A DNA stretch of 42,517 nt, taken from NCBI GenBank assembly GCA_002450095.1, contig DJYK01000007.1, positions 1 through 42,517 of the forward strand, read 5' to 3'. The notes below the pieces were generated by a model. That model saw nothing but the letters and a program-made list of their open reading frames with translations, made no database searches and was not told the DNA's origin. The translations under genes were made by a program, and so were the position numbers. This stretch comes from Mageeibacillus sp. UBA6980 (lineage in GTDB: Bacteria; Bacillota; Clostridia; Saccharofermentanales; Saccharofermentanaceae). Positions 1 to 9,417 of the stretch are shown here, piece after piece (positions within the stretch are counted from its first letter, which is position 1; each line of letters starts with the position of its first letter).

Positions 1-1008
1 ACCGAGGAGGTTCTGTCTGAAACGTCCCTGCTTACCCTTAAGCATGTCTGTCAAAGACTTGAGCTGTCTGTTATTTGTAGCGGAAGTGGAACCTGTTACG
101 GGACGTCCTCTTCTGCCGTTATCGATAAGAGAGTCTACAGCTTCCTGGAGCATTCTCTTCTCGTTTCTTACGATGATATCGGGAGCGCCGATTTCAAGGA
201 GCTTCCTCAATCTGTTGTTTCTGTTTATAACTCTTCTGTAGAGGTCGTTAAGATCGGATGTAGCATAACGGCCGCCGTCGAGAGGAACCATAGGACGAAG
301 TTCCGGAGGGAGGACGGGGAGGTTCTCGAGGATCATCCATTCAGGCTTATTGCCGGAGTTCTTGAAAGCCTCAACGACCTCAAGTCTCTTGATGATCCTG
401 GCCTTCTTCTGGCCTGTTGCTTCCTGTCTTTCCTGATCGAGTTCCTTCGCGAGGGCATCGATATCGATCCTGCTGAGAAGGATCTTGATAGCCTCGGCAC
501 CCATTCTGGCATCGAACTTGTATCCCTGGTTACGGTATTCTCTGAACTTTGCATCGTCCAGGATCTCGCCCTCAACAAGGTCTGTGTCTCCCTTGTCGAT
601 AACGATATATGCCGCATAATAGAGAACCTTCTCGAGAACCTTGGGAGGAATATTGAGAAGCAGGCTCATACGGCTCGGAACACCTCTGAAATACCAGATG
701 TGTGACACCGGAGCGGCGAGAATGATATGTCCCATTCTCTCACGACGAACGGTATTCTTCGTGATATCAACACCGCACCTGTCGCAGCGCGTTCCCTTAT
801 AACGGATCTTCTTATACTTACCGCAATGGCACTCCCAGCTCTTAACGGGTCCGAAGATCTTCTCACAGAAAAGACCATCAGTCTCCGGCTTCTGTGTTCT
901 GTAGTTAATGGTCTCAGGCTTCTTTACCTCACCCTTTGACCATCCTAAGATAACCTCAGGAGAAGCTAACTTAATACCTATTGCAGTTAAATGATTTGTA
1001 TTATCCAT
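1..1008 (-). CDS. rpoC: DNA-directed RNA polymerase beta' subunit, N-terminal part (cut by left edge)
   Basis: The first 336 codons of the largest RNA polymerase subunit are present; the reading frame is still open at base 1, so the rest lies outside the window. The start is ATG at 1008, with an AAGGAG ribosome binding site about 12 bases upstream, 20 bp after the rpoB stop. The N-terminal zinc ribbon is visible (Cys60, Cys62, Cys75, Cys78), followed by the conserved clamp segments typical of RpoC, including a recognisable LPVLPPELRPMVPLDGGR block. It forms the catalytic core of RNA polymerase with RpoB, with which it is co-transcribed. Identity is certain; only the missing C-terminal two thirds, including the active-site aspartates, cannot be checked. 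Confidence 0.98.
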   Translation of the reverse strand, partial: MDNTNHLTAIGIKLASPEVILGWSKGEVKKPETINYRTQKPETDGLFCEKIFGPVKSWECHCGKYKKIRYKGTRCDRCGVDITKNTVRRERMGHIILAAPVSHIWYFRGVPSRMSLLLNIPPKVLEKVLYYAAYIVIDKGDTDLVEGEILDDAKFREYRNQGYKFDARMGAEAIKILLSRIDIDALAKELDQERQEATGQKKARIIKRLEVVEAFKNSGNKPEWMILENLPVLPPELRPMVPLDGGRYATSDLNDLYRRVINRNNRLRKLLEIGAPDIIVRNEKRMLQEAVDSLIDNGRRGRPVTGSTSATNNRQLKSLTDMLKGKQGRFRQNLLG

Positions 1009-1028
1009 TTATCTTCGGTCTCCTTCTA

Positions 1029-4000
1029 TCAGATGCTGTCATCGGAACCATCAAAATCCGAATCGTCATCGTCGTAATCGCTGCCTTCAACGATTGATCC
1101 ATCCTCATTAGCCTCTACGAAGTTATCGGAAAGGATATCATCGCTTACCACACCGGATCCGTCAAACTGCCTTCTTGTCTCTTCGTCCATTGAAGGAACA
1201 TCATCTTCGTCGGAAGAGCTCTTTACATCGAACTCCTTGTTATCACTTGTGTAGAGTGTTACGTCGAGAGCCAGAGCCTTGAGCTCGCTCGTAAGAACGT
1301 TGAAGGATTCGGGGATACCGGAGGCAGGTACATTCTTGCCCTTGATGATCGCATCATATGTCTTGGTACGACCTTCGATATCATCCGACTTAACAGTCAG
1401 GATCTCCTGGAGCGTATGGGCAGCACCGTAAGCCTCAAGGGCCCAAACTTCCATCTCTCCGAATCTCTGACCACCGAACTGTGCTTTACCTCCGAGAGGC
1501 TGCTGTGTAACGATGGAGTAAGGTCCGATGGAACGTGCGTGCATCTTATCGTCAACAAGATGGTGCAGCTTCATATAGTACATGACACCGACTGTTACTC
1601 TGTTATCAAACGGCTCACCCGTACGTCCGTCATAGAGGACCGTCTTACCGTCTTTATCGATACCTGCAAGCTGGAAAGCATCCATGATATCTGCCTCGTT
1701 CGCTCCGTCGAATACCGGAGTTGCGATCTTCCAGTTCAGAGCCTTGGCAGCGCGTCCGAGGTGAACCTCGAGGAGCTGACCGATGTTCATTCGGGAAGGA
1801 ACACCCAAAGGGTTCAAGCAGATATCGAGCGTTGTACCGTCAGGAAGATAAGGCATATCCTCTTCAGGAAGAATTCTGGAGACAACACCCTTGTTTCCGT
1901 GACGTCCGGCCATCTTATCACCGACGGAAAGCTTTCTCTTCTGTGCTACATATACACGTACCATGGTGTTGACCGAAGTCTTGAGGTTAGGATTGTTCTC
2001 CTTGGTGAATACATCGACCTTAACGACTACACCCCATTCACCGTGAGGGAGCTTCAGCGAAGTATCTCTTACTTCTCTTGCTCTGTCACCGAAGATAGCA
2101 CGGTACAGTCTCTCCTCAGCCGTAGGATCGGTCTCACCCTTAGGAGAAACCTTACCGACGAGGATATCACCGGCCTTAACTTCGGCACCTACCGTGATGA
2201 TACCGTTATCGTCGAGATTTCTTAATGCATCCTCAGGTACGTTAGGTACTTCCTTTGTGAGCTCTTCGGCACCGAGCTTAGTCTCTCTTGCCTCACACTC
2301 ATGCTCTTCGATATGGATGGATGTATATACATCATCCCTTACGATTCTCTCGTTGATGAGAACGGCGTCCTCGTAGTTATAACCTTCCCATGTGGTAAAT
2401 CCGATGAGAACGTTTCTTCCGAGAGCGAGCTCTCCGTTATCGGTAGCAGGACCGTCGGCGATTACGTCGCCCTTCTTGACCTTCTCGCCGATAGAAACGA
2501 TCGGGCGCTGGTTGATACAAGTACTCTGGTTGGACCTTCTGTACTTGCTGAGTTTATATGTATCTTCTACTCCGTCTTCTCTTGTAACCTTGATAAGGTC
2601 AGCGGCGACAAAGCTTACGACACCGTCGTTCTTGGCTACGGCACAGACACCGGAGTCCTTGGCTGCACGGTACTCCATACCCGTTCCGATGATTGGTGCT
2701 TCCGGCTTGATGAGCGGAACTGCCTGACGCTGCATGTTGGAGCCCATGAGAGCACGGTTAGCATCGTCGTTTCCGAGGAACGGAATGAGTGACGTGGATA
2801 CTGATACAAGCTGCTTAGGCGATACATCCATGTAATCGACCTGAGAAGGGCTCAACTGGAGGAACTCATCACGGTATCTGCAGACGATCCTGTCATGAAC
2901 GAATCTTCCCTGCTCGTCAAGCTCTTCGTTAGCCTGTGCGATCGTATAATTATCTTCCTCATCGGCAGTCATATAGACTACTTCAGATGTAACGACACCG
3001 TTCTCCTTATCATACTTTCTGTAAGGAGTCTCGATGAATCCGTACTTATTGACTCTTGCATATGTAGCAAGTGAAGTGATAAGTCCGATGTTAGGACCTT
3101 CAGGAGTCTCGATAGGACACATTCTTCCGTAGTGTGAAGAGTTGATGTCTCGAACCTCGAATGAAGCTCTGTCTCTGGAAAGACCGCCCGGACCTAATGC
3201 GGAGAGCCTTCTCTTATGTGTAAGCTCTGCAAGAGGGTTGGACTGATCACCGAACTGTGACAACTGGGAAGAACCGAAGAACTCACGGAATGCGGCACTC
3301 AAAGGTCTTGTGTTTACAAGCTGAGCGGCCGTGAGCTTATCAGATTCATTCTCATCGATAGTGGACATTCTCTCACGGATGTTCTTCTCGAGTCTTGCCA
3401 TTCCCTGACGCATCTGATTCTGCAGAAGCTCGCCGACGGATCTGATCCTTCTGTTACCCAGGTGGTCGATAACATCGATGGTACCGATACCGTGACGAAG
3501 TCCGATATAGTAAGAAACCATGGCGTAGATGTCATCTATGACAAGGGATCTCGGCATAAGCTCATTTCTTCTCTCTTCAAGAGCGTACTGGAGCTCGGAA
3601 GCGTATTCCTTCTTATCGTGATTAGCTCTGATATCGTCGATGATCTCACGCAGAACGCTTACGCGTACTCTCTCATTGATGGGAGTATTGGCGATATCAA
3701 AATCCTTGATCTCCTTAGCAGGGAAGCTTGCTCTGATGAACTTGTCGCAGTCGACTCTTCCGTTACCTACTACGATAACGGTTCTGTCTTCATCAACTGT
3801 CTCGAGGTCACCGACCTTCCTTACAGGGTGAACCTTAACGGTGCTGATACCGGCGTCCTCAACTTCTCTTGCGATGGCAGGAGTAAACTTAACGCCTGCC
3901 TTAACAAGGACCTCACCGTCATCCGTAACAACATCCTCGGCACTGATGTGACCGATGATACGGTCGGAAACGCCGAGCTTTTTATTAATCTTATATATAC

Positions 4001-4817
4001 CGACTCTCGCAAGGTCGTACTTCCTGGGATCGAAATACAATCCGTTCAGGTGTGCTCCTGCAACCTCGGGGGATGCGGGATCTCCGGGACGTACCTTGGA
4101 ATAGAACGTTACGAGGGCATCAGCCTTTGTACGGGAAGAGTCCTTCTCGAGAGTGGATCTTAAGCACTCCTCATCACCGAACATGTCGATGATCTTCTCA
4201 TCTTCCTCGAGGCCCAATGCACGAAGGAGAGTGGTGAGAGGGAACTTACGTGTACGGTCTACACGTACGCTCATAACTCCGGATTCGTCTTCCTCGAGCT
4301 CGAGCCATGCACCTCTGTTAGGGATTATCTGGGATGTATAGAGAACTGCGTCTCTGTCTTTCTTACCTGCCTCACGGCCAAAATATGCTCCCGGAGATCT
4401 TACGATCTGGGAAATAATAACTCTCTCGGCACCGTTGATAACAAAAGTACCGTGATCCGTCATTATCGGGAAATCACCTACATACGCATCCTGCTCTTTA
4501 CTCTCGCCGGTCTCCGTATTGCGAAGACGGAGCTTGATCTTAAGGGGAGCAGCATAGTTGCTGTCCTTCTCATGACAATCGTCAAGCTCACATACGGGGT
4601 TTGTCGGATCGAATTCCTTGCCCAGGAAATAGATCTCCCAGGTACCCTGTGAATCCGTTACAGGAGATACTTCCTGAAAGATCTGGGTAATTCCCTCATC
4701 AAGAAACCAGTCATAGGAATTCTTCTGGATCTCGATAAGGTTTGGAACTTCAATTACTTCATTGATTCGGGAATAGGACTTGCGCTCGGTCTTGCCCTGT
4801 TTGACGGTATGCACCAT
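1029..4817 (-). CDS. rpoB: DNA-directed RNA polymerase beta subunit
   Basis: Full-length beta subunit of about 1262 residues. An in-frame TTG at 4823 would give two extra residues, but the AGAGGTGA ribosome binding site touches that codon, while it sits 7 bases before the ATG at 4817, so the ATG is preferred. Typical RpoB blocks run the whole length: the rifamycin pocket (GSSQLSQF..DQ.NPLAELTHKRRLSALGPGG), PIETPEGPNIGL, and the C-terminal KMAGRHGNKGV and GGKAQFGGQRFGEMEVWALEAYGA segments. The residue equivalent to E. coli Met515 is Gly, and the next segment reads RDINSSHYG where most bacteria have RDVHP(S/T)HYG. A strongly acidic, Asp/Ser-rich tail of roughly 60 residues follows the conserved core. 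It is co-transcribed with rpoC from a consensus promoter; the usual upstream neighbours rplJ and rplL are absent here. Confidence 0.99.
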   Translation of the reverse strand: MVHTVKQGKTERKSYSRINEVIEVPNLIEIQKNSYDWFLDEGITQIFQEVSPVTDSQGTWEIYFLGKEFDPTNPVCELDDCHEKDSNYAAPLKIKLRLRNTETGESKEQDAYVGDFPIMTDHGTFVINGAERVIISQIVRSPGAYFGREAGKKDRDAVLYTSQIIPNRGAWLELEEDESGVMSVRVDRTRKFPLTTLLRALGLEEDEKIIDMFGDEECLRSTLEKDSSRTKADALVTFYSKVRPGDPASPEVAGAHLNGLYFDPRKYDLARVGIYKINKKLGVSDRIIGHISAEDVVTDDGEVLVKAGVKFTPAIAREVEDAGISTVKVHPVRKVGDLETVDEDRTVIVVGNGRVDCDKFIRASFPAKEIKDFDIANTPINERVRVSVLREIIDDIRANHDKKEYASELQYALEERRNELMPRSLVIDDIYAMVSYYIGLRHGIGTIDVIDHLGNRRIRSVGELLQNQMRQGMARLEKNIRERMSTIDENESDKLTAAQLVNTRPLSAAFREFFGSSQLSQFGDQSNPLAELTHKRRLSALGPGGLSRDRASFEVRDINSSHYGRMCPIETPEGPNIGLITSLATYARVNKYGFIETPYRKYDKENGVVTSEVVYMTADEEDNYTIAQANEELDEQGRFVHDRIVCRYRDEFLQLSPSQVDYMDVSPKQLVSVSTSLIPFLGNDDANRALMGSNMQRQAVPLIKPEAPIIGTGMEYRAAKDSGVCAVAKNDGVVSFVAADLIKVTREDGVEDTYKLSKYRRSNQSTCINQRPIVSIGEKVKKGDVIADGPATDNGELALGRNVLIGFTTWEGYNYEDAVLINERIVRDDVYTSIHIEEHECEARETKLGAEELTKEVPNVPEDALRNLDDNGIITVGAEVKAGDILVGKVSPKGETDPTAEERLYRAIFGDRAREVRDTSLKLPHGEWGVVVKVDVFTKENNPNLKTSVNTMVRVYVAQKRKLSVGDKMAGRHGNKGVVSRILPEEDMPYLPDGTTLDICLNPLGVPSRMNIGQLLEVHLGRAAKALNWKIATPVFDGANEADIMDAFQLAGIDKDGKTVLYDGRTGEPFDNRVTVGVMYYMKLHHLVDDKMHARSIGPYSIVTQQPLGGKAQFGGQRFGEMEVWALEAYGAAHTLQEILTVKSDDIEGRTKTYDAIIKGKNVPASGIPESFNVLTSELKALALDVTLYTSDNKEFDVKSSSDEDDVPSMDEETRRQFDGSGVVSDDILSDNFVEANEDGSIVEGSDYDDDDSDFDGSDDSI

Positions 4818-4840
4818 TATCAAATCACCTCTTAACGTGC

Positions 4841-4905
4841 TTTGGACTTACATCCAAATGCGGCTTTTAACTGAAGAAACTGTTCTCCGTTATCACAAAG
4901 AACCG
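4841..4905 (-). other. Structured leader of rpoB mRNA
   Basis: The rpoB leader holds two possible hairpins. One is a perfect 6-bp stem TTTGGA/TCCAAA with a 6-base loop (4841-4858), just before the ribosome binding site. The other, further upstream, is an imperfect stem built on GTTCT/AGAAC with flanking AAC/GTT pairs (about 4879-4905). Neither is followed by a U-run, so they do not look like terminators. A regulatory role is only a possibility. Confidence 0.35.
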
Positions 4906-4959
4906 TTCCCGTCAAGTAGTAAGGGCAGAATTTTCCCCCACAATATGACGCATTAAAAG

Positions 4960-4988
4960 ATTATACGCAGGTCGTCAAGGGTTGTCAA
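4960..4988 (-). promoter_or_regulatory. Consensus sigma-A promoter of rpoBC
   Basis: On the minus strand there is a perfect -35 TTGACA (4983-4988), a 17-base spacer and a perfect -10 TATAAT (4960-4965). Transcription should begin near 4953, leaving a leader of about 135 bases before rpoB. Confidence 0.93.
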
Positions 4989-5008
4989 TCGAAATTTTTA
5001 TTGATTTT

Positions 5009-6535
5009 TTAATTCGAAAGATACTTGAAAAGATCGTACGCAATCGCATAAGAAGGGCTGTCCGAGAGAATATCGGAAGACCAGCTGTTTACCATACCGG
5101 TTACGATCTGTGTTCTGGCGGTGTACATCCACTCGGGAACGACATTCTCGAAGTAGTAGATCGTAACATAGGAATTATCCTCGGAAGGCAGGATCAGTGT
5201 GTCGCCGTGAACTCTGGCGGAATCGAAGAGCCATGCACCAAGAGTCGTATCTCTGTCTGACAGAACGTTTGTATCGGACGCTTCGAATCTCGAAGCTGTA
5301 GTACCTTCATTATATCCGCCCATGATGATCTCGGAGACGGAATCGGAATTATTCTTAACAAGATCCGCGAAAGCGATCGAATCCATGGGTGTTGCCACAA
5401 GAGACTGAGCGCGAGCCTGAAGTTCCGTCATCGCAGCAGCAATGCTCTCAGGTGTGGAATCGGCTTCGGAAGCGGCCTCGTTATAGAGAGTGAGAGTTCT
5501 GTAAGTAACGGTATCCTGGTCATTTACTCTTCTCTCCTCGAACATTACGACATAAGCGCCCTGCTCTGTCTCGATAACAGTCGTATCACCCTCGACTCTC
5601 TCATCGGCAAAAAGGAAATCGCTCATGCCTTCAGTGATCGTATCGGCAGATACATTCGTATAACCTTCAACGTGTGTGGGATTATTGTCTTCGGTGAAAC
5701 CGGCAAGCTCAGCCGTCTCCTCACCGATGATATCGACTACGGCGGCAGCAAATGAATCTGCATCCGTTGCATTATCGGCTACAGTCTCGGCATTCTGAAC
5801 GGACTCGCCGAGATCATATGTGCCGTCCTCGTTAAGCTCACCCGAGAAGAAATAATAATCGAAGTCAACTCTCTGATATGCGAGAGGGTTTGCATCGTAA
5901 GCAGCGTTCAGCTCTTCCTCGGAGACAGTGAAAAGGAACTGTCTTACATAGTTCTCGTATTCCTGTGTAAGAGCCTGTCTCTCAAGGCAGTTTCTCAATA
6001 CTCTTCTGGACATTCCCTTACCGTAGAGAGCCTGAAGGTACTGCTCCAGAGAAGGATAACCGTACATAGCGGATGTCTGCTCTGCCGACTCGATGCTCAG
6101 ATCGGCATATCTTCCGGCACCGGAATGAATAATATATCCGTTAGCCTCAGCCTCCTGATTAACGATCGTGCTGTTCATAAGCTCATTCGCAGCCTGATCG
6201 AGAATGAACTGACGATATGTCTTGCCGGTTGACTCATCGTAAACGGCCTCCATATCCATATCTCCGGAGATGATCCCGTAGTTATAGTATGAGCTTAATA
6301 CCTGATAGTAGTGGTAATTGGTCTCGGCAACGGAAATGTTATCGATCGTCTGCGTTACGCCGTCGACCGTCTTAGTGATCTTAACGCCTGTAATGACCTT
6401 AGGCAGGAAACCGGAGATATAAACAAAGAATCCTATTGCGATAAGGGCCATAACGGTGATGACCGTTATAACTATCGCCTTGTTCTTACGAGCTGCCCTT
6501 ATTCCCTGATCCGCTCTCTTGTCATTCTTAGCCAT
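5009..6535 (-). CDS. Membrane-anchored SurA/PrsA-like foldase (peptidyl-prolyl isomerase family)
   Basis: A 508-residue protein with a basic cytoplasmic N-terminus (residues 1-19), a single membrane helix (about 20-43) and a large acidic extracellular part. Residues about 65-215 resemble the SurA N-terminal chaperone domain: helical, with repeated Tyr/Gln-rich stretches, an ILDQAANELMN segment and ENYVRQFLFTVSEEELNAAY leading into the isomerase region. The C-terminal part includes an alternating beta region with GAWLFDSARVHGDT, the type of motif seen in parvulin (PpiC) domains. The inferred role is folding of secreted proteins outside the membrane. It has its own promoter immediately after the preceding gene and ends about 190 bases before rpoB with no clear terminator. 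The parvulin domain is weak by eye, so isomerase activity is not assured. Confidence 0.72.
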   Translation of the reverse strand: MAKNDKRADQGIRAARKNKAIVITVITVMALIAIGFFVYISGFLPKVITGVKITKTVDGVTQTIDNISVAETNYHYYQVLSSYYNYGIISGDMDMEAVYDESTGKTYRQFILDQAANELMNSTIVNQEAEANGYIIHSGAGRYADLSIESAEQTSAMYGYPSLEQYLQALYGKGMSRRVLRNCLERQALTQEYENYVRQFLFTVSEEELNAAYDANPLAYQRVDFDYYFFSGELNEDGTYDLGESVQNAETVADNATDADSFAAAVVDIIGEETAELAGFTEDNNPTHVEGYTNVSADTITEGMSDFLFADERVEGDTTVIETEQGAYVVMFEERRVNDQDTVTYRTLTLYNEAASEADSTPESIAAAMTELQARAQSLVATPMDSIAFADLVKNNSDSVSEIIMGGYNEGTTASRFEASDTNVLSDRDTTLGAWLFDSARVHGDTLILPSEDNSYVTIYYFENVVPEWMYTARTQIVTGMVNSWSSDILSDSPSYAIAYDLFKYLSN

Positions 6536-6598
6536 ATCTTAAGCCTGCCTTTATATATGTATATATTTATTTATGCGTTTTTCAAAAAAGCAAAGTTT

Positions 6599-6627
6599 AT
6601 TATAAGTCCTTGCCCTCTGTATTGCAA
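6599..6627 (-). promoter_or_regulatory. Sigma-A promoter of the membrane foldase gene
   Basis: Minus-strand -35 TTGCAA (6622-6627), 17-base spacer, -10 TATAAT (6599-6604). It starts directly after the stop codon of the DUF21/CBS gene and gives a leader of about 57 bases to the gene starting at 6535. Confidence 0.8.
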
Positions 6628-6630
6628 ACG

Positions 6631-7962
6631 TTAATCGTCTTCATCGGTTTTTTCCTCATCGGATGAAGGCTCCTGCTCCAATATGTGGATCAGCACTTTG
6701 GATATCCAGCGATCCTCGACGTGAAGCACCTTGATACTCAGATTCTTATAGGTAACTATAGGTTTCTCCCCGCGTTCGGGAACCCTGTCGAGGTTCTGAA
6801 TGACAAGTCCCGCGATAGTATCGTAGTCGTCCTCTTCAAACTCGACGTCGAGTATACCTTCGAGATCCGAGAGCGTTGTGTCACCGGACACGATGAGGTC
6901 TCCGTTGGAAAGCTTTATGAGGTTGAGCTTCTCTTCTTCGTCAAACTCATCCGTTATGGATCCGACGAGCTCTTCGAGAATATCTTCGATCGTACAGATA
7001 CCCATGGTCCCGCCGTACTCATCAACGACGACCGCCATCTGAAGTCCGCCCTTCTTCATCTCATTGAACAGCAGCGATATCTTGCGGCTCTCGGGTGCGA
7101 TAAGAGGATCTCTCATGATCTCGGAAAGATCATATGTCTCCTCGTTTACCCCGAGGAGATCCTTGATATGAAGGATACCTATGATATTATCGATCGTTCC
7201 GCTATATACGGGGATCCTGGAGAATCTCTCTTCTGTGGCGATCTTTAACGCATCCTGGTATGAGGCATCATCCGGAAGAGCAACGATCTTCTTTCTGTGC
7301 GTCATGACCTCAGAGACTTCCTTATCGTTAAACTCGAATACGTTATCGATCATCTCACGCTCGGTGTCCTCGATGTTGCCGCTCTCGGAACCGACGTCTA
7401 CCATCATCCTTATCTCTTCCTCGGTAACTTCCTTGTCATTATCGTTCGGATCTATCCTGAAGAGCCTCAGTACGACATTCGTGGAAGCCGTCAGGAACTT
7501 GACGAACGGCTTGGTGATAAGCCCGAATCCCCTGACGATCTTGTAAGATCTGTAAGCCCATTTCTCGGGATTGTTCTGCGCGATCCTCTTAGGCACGAGC
7601 TCTCCGAAGATCAGGGAAAAATACGCCAGCACTACGGTGATGAGAACAGTAAACAGAGGCTCCGGCCATGACTTCGTTCCGGAAGGATCGACCAGAAGCG
7701 CGAGTTTGCCTGCGAAATTACTTGCAGCGAAAGCGGATGACAGGAATCCAGCGAGAGTTACGCCGACCTGAATGGTAGCGAGAAATGTCCCGGGATTATC
7801 CAGAAATTTGAGCATTCTCTTTGCATTCTTATCTCCGTCCTCGGCTAGCTTTCTCATCTTCGTGTCGTTTAATGAGACGACAGCCATTTCCGTACCGGAA
7901 AAGAACGCGTTAACAAGTATGAAGAAAAGGACTACAAGAAGATCTGTTATCGTTTTACTCAT
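6631..7962 (-). CDS. CNNM/CorC (HlyC) family DUF21-CBS membrane protein
   Basis: 443 residues with the usual order of this family. A DUF21/CNNM membrane domain comes first (about 1-190; it starts with a hydrophobic helix and a FFSGTEMAVVSLN segment, and has FGELVPKRIAQNNPEKWA in the third helix region). Two CBS domains follow (about 205-325; VMTHRKKIVALPDDAS, then VVVDEYGGTMGICTIEDILEELVG). A C-terminal CorC/HlyC transporter-associated domain (about 340-425) is followed by an acidic tail. Family members are linked to Mg2+/Co2+ export or resistance; older annotation as hemolysin is not supported by function. ATG at 7962 lies 4 bp after the gatB stop, so it is the last gene of the gat transcription unit. 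Confidence 0.93.
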   Translation of the reverse strand: MSKTITDLLVVLFFILVNAFFSGTEMAVVSLNDTKMRKLAEDGDKNAKRMLKFLDNPGTFLATIQVGVTLAGFLSSAFAASNFAGKLALLVDPSGTKSWPEPLFTVLITVVLAYFSLIFGELVPKRIAQNNPEKWAYRSYKIVRGFGLITKPFVKFLTASTNVVLRLFRIDPNDNDKEVTEEEIRMMVDVGSESGNIEDTEREMIDNVFEFNDKEVSEVMTHRKKIVALPDDASYQDALKIATEERFSRIPVYSGTIDNIIGILHIKDLLGVNEETYDLSEIMRDPLIAPESRKISLLFNEMKKGGLQMAVVVDEYGGTMGICTIEDILEELVGSITDEFDEEEKLNLIKLSNGDLIVSGDTTLSDLEGILDVEFEEDDYDTIAGLVIQNLDRVPERGEKPIVTYKNLSIKVLHVEDRWISKVLIHILEQEPSSDEEKTDEDD

Positions 7963-7966
7963 ATGC

Positions 7967-9406
7967 TTATGACATCTCGGACAGGAACTTCTCGAGAAGA
8001 TCCTTGATCATCTTGGGGTCTCCTTTACCGCGAAGTTCCCTCATGGACTGACCTATCAGGAACTGTATGTTCTTTACGTTGCCCGCAAGATACTCTTCGA
8101 CTGCCTTCGGGTTGACATCGAGGACCTTACGGATGGCAGGTTCGATAGCAGAAGCATCGGAAACCTGGGCAAGACCGTTCTTATCGGCATACTCTTCAGG
8201 ATCGACATCATTCTCGAATACGGCCGTAAGAATCTTCTTGCCGCTCTTGCGGTTGACCTTACCGTCGCTTACCATCTTGATGACCGTGCCTAACTTATCT
8301 CCGCTGAAGAACTTATCCTCCGGAGTAATGCCGGCATCGTTATAGAGCTTCAGAAGATCCGTGAGGATCCAGTTCGCCGCATCCTTGGCGTTTCCGCACT
8401 TAGCGGCAGCCTGCTCGAATATCTTTACGAGAGCAACGTCGCCCGTGATTATGTCCGCATCATACTCGGTAAGTCCGAGATCTGTTACATAGCGCTCACG
8501 CTTCTTGTCCGCAAGTTCGGGCAAAGCCGCGCGGATGCTCTCGAGATACTCTTCCGATATAAATACCGGCATGAGGTCGGGATCCGGGAAATACTTATAA
8601 TCCTGAGCATCCTCCTTGGATCTCATAGCATAGGTATATTCCTTCTCATCGTCCCATCTTCTTGTCTCCTGAACTACCTTGCCGCCCTCTTCGATAAGGT
8701 CGATCTGTCTCTCCCTCTCATATTCGATGGCACGTTCGATCGCCTTGAATGACGCGATGTTCTTCATCTCGGTCCTCGTTCCGAATTCGGATGCCCCTCT
8801 GGGTCTTACCGAGAGGTTTACGTCGGCTCTCATCGATCCTTCCTGCATCTTGCAGTCGGAAACGCCGAGATACTGCATGGTATCTCTGATCTTCGTAAGA
8901 TAAGCAATAACTTCCTCGGCCGATCTGAAATCAGGCTCGGATACGATCTCGAGAAGAGGTACGCCGCAACGGTTAAAGTCAACGCGAGTCATCCCGGTCG
9001 CCTCATCGTGAATGAGCTTGCCCGCATCCTCTTCCATATGTATCTCATGGATACCGATGGACTTCTCACCCGAAGATGTTTTGATATCGACATGACCGTT
9101 CCTGCAGATAGGGCAGTAGAGCTGCGATATCTGATAAGCCTTCGGAAGATCCGGATAGAAATAATTCTTACGGTCGAATTTATTGTTTCTTGTTATGTCG
9201 CAGTTAAGCGCGAGTCCTGCCTTAACGGCAAACTCGACGACCTTCGCGTTTAATGTAGGTAAGGTTCCCGGCATTCCGGAACAGACCTCACATACGTGAG
9301 TATTCGGCGCGCCTCCGAACTTCGTGGAGCAACCGCAGAATATCTTTGATTCGGTCGAGAGCTCACAATGAACTTCAAGACCTATGACCATCTCATAATC
9401 TCTCAT
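7967..9406 (-). CDS. gatB: Asp/Glu-tRNA(Asn/Gln) amidotransferase subunit B
   Basis: 479 residues, the normal GatB length. It begins MRDYEMVIGLEVHCELSTESKIFCGC, the conserved start of the GatB cradle domain, with zinc-type cysteines (CGC..., CEVCSG, CPIC), then DFNRCGVPLLEIVSEPD and RTEMKNIASFKAIERAIEYE. The C-terminal helical and YqeY-like tail ends near GQSMRELRGKGDP. GatB binds misacylated tRNA and the Mg2+/ATP used to activate Glu or Asp on the tRNA, and works in the GatCAB trimer. A strong AAGGAGG site lies 7 bases before the start and overlaps the gatA stop codon, indicating coupled translation. Confidence 0.98.
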   Translation of the reverse strand: MRDYEMVIGLEVHCELSTESKIFCGCSTKFGGAPNTHVCEVCSGMPGTLPTLNAKVVEFAVKAGLALNCDITRNNKFDRKNYFYPDLPKAYQISQLYCPICRNGHVDIKTSSGEKSIGIHEIHMEEDAGKLIHDEATGMTRVDFNRCGVPLLEIVSEPDFRSAEEVIAYLTKIRDTMQYLGVSDCKMQEGSMRADVNLSVRPRGASEFGTRTEMKNIASFKAIERAIEYERERQIDLIEEGGKVVQETRRWDDEKEYTYAMRSKEDAQDYKYFPDPDLMPVFISEEYLESIRAALPELADKKRERYVTDLGLTEYDADIITGDVALVKIFEQAAAKCGNAKDAANWILTDLLKLYNDAGITPEDKFFSGDKLGTVIKMVSDGKVNRKSGKKILTAVFENDVDPEEYADKNGLAQVSDASAIEPAIRKVLDVNPKAVEEYLAGNVKNIQFLIGQSMRELRGKGDPKMIKDLLEKFLSEMS

Positions 9407-9417
9407 TGCAAGCCTCC

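Noticed and set aside
1416..4163. Long plus-strand open frames opposite rpoB
   Set aside because: They are antisense shadows of strongly conserved rpoB codons, have no ribosome binding sites and translate to low-complexity, non-family sequence.
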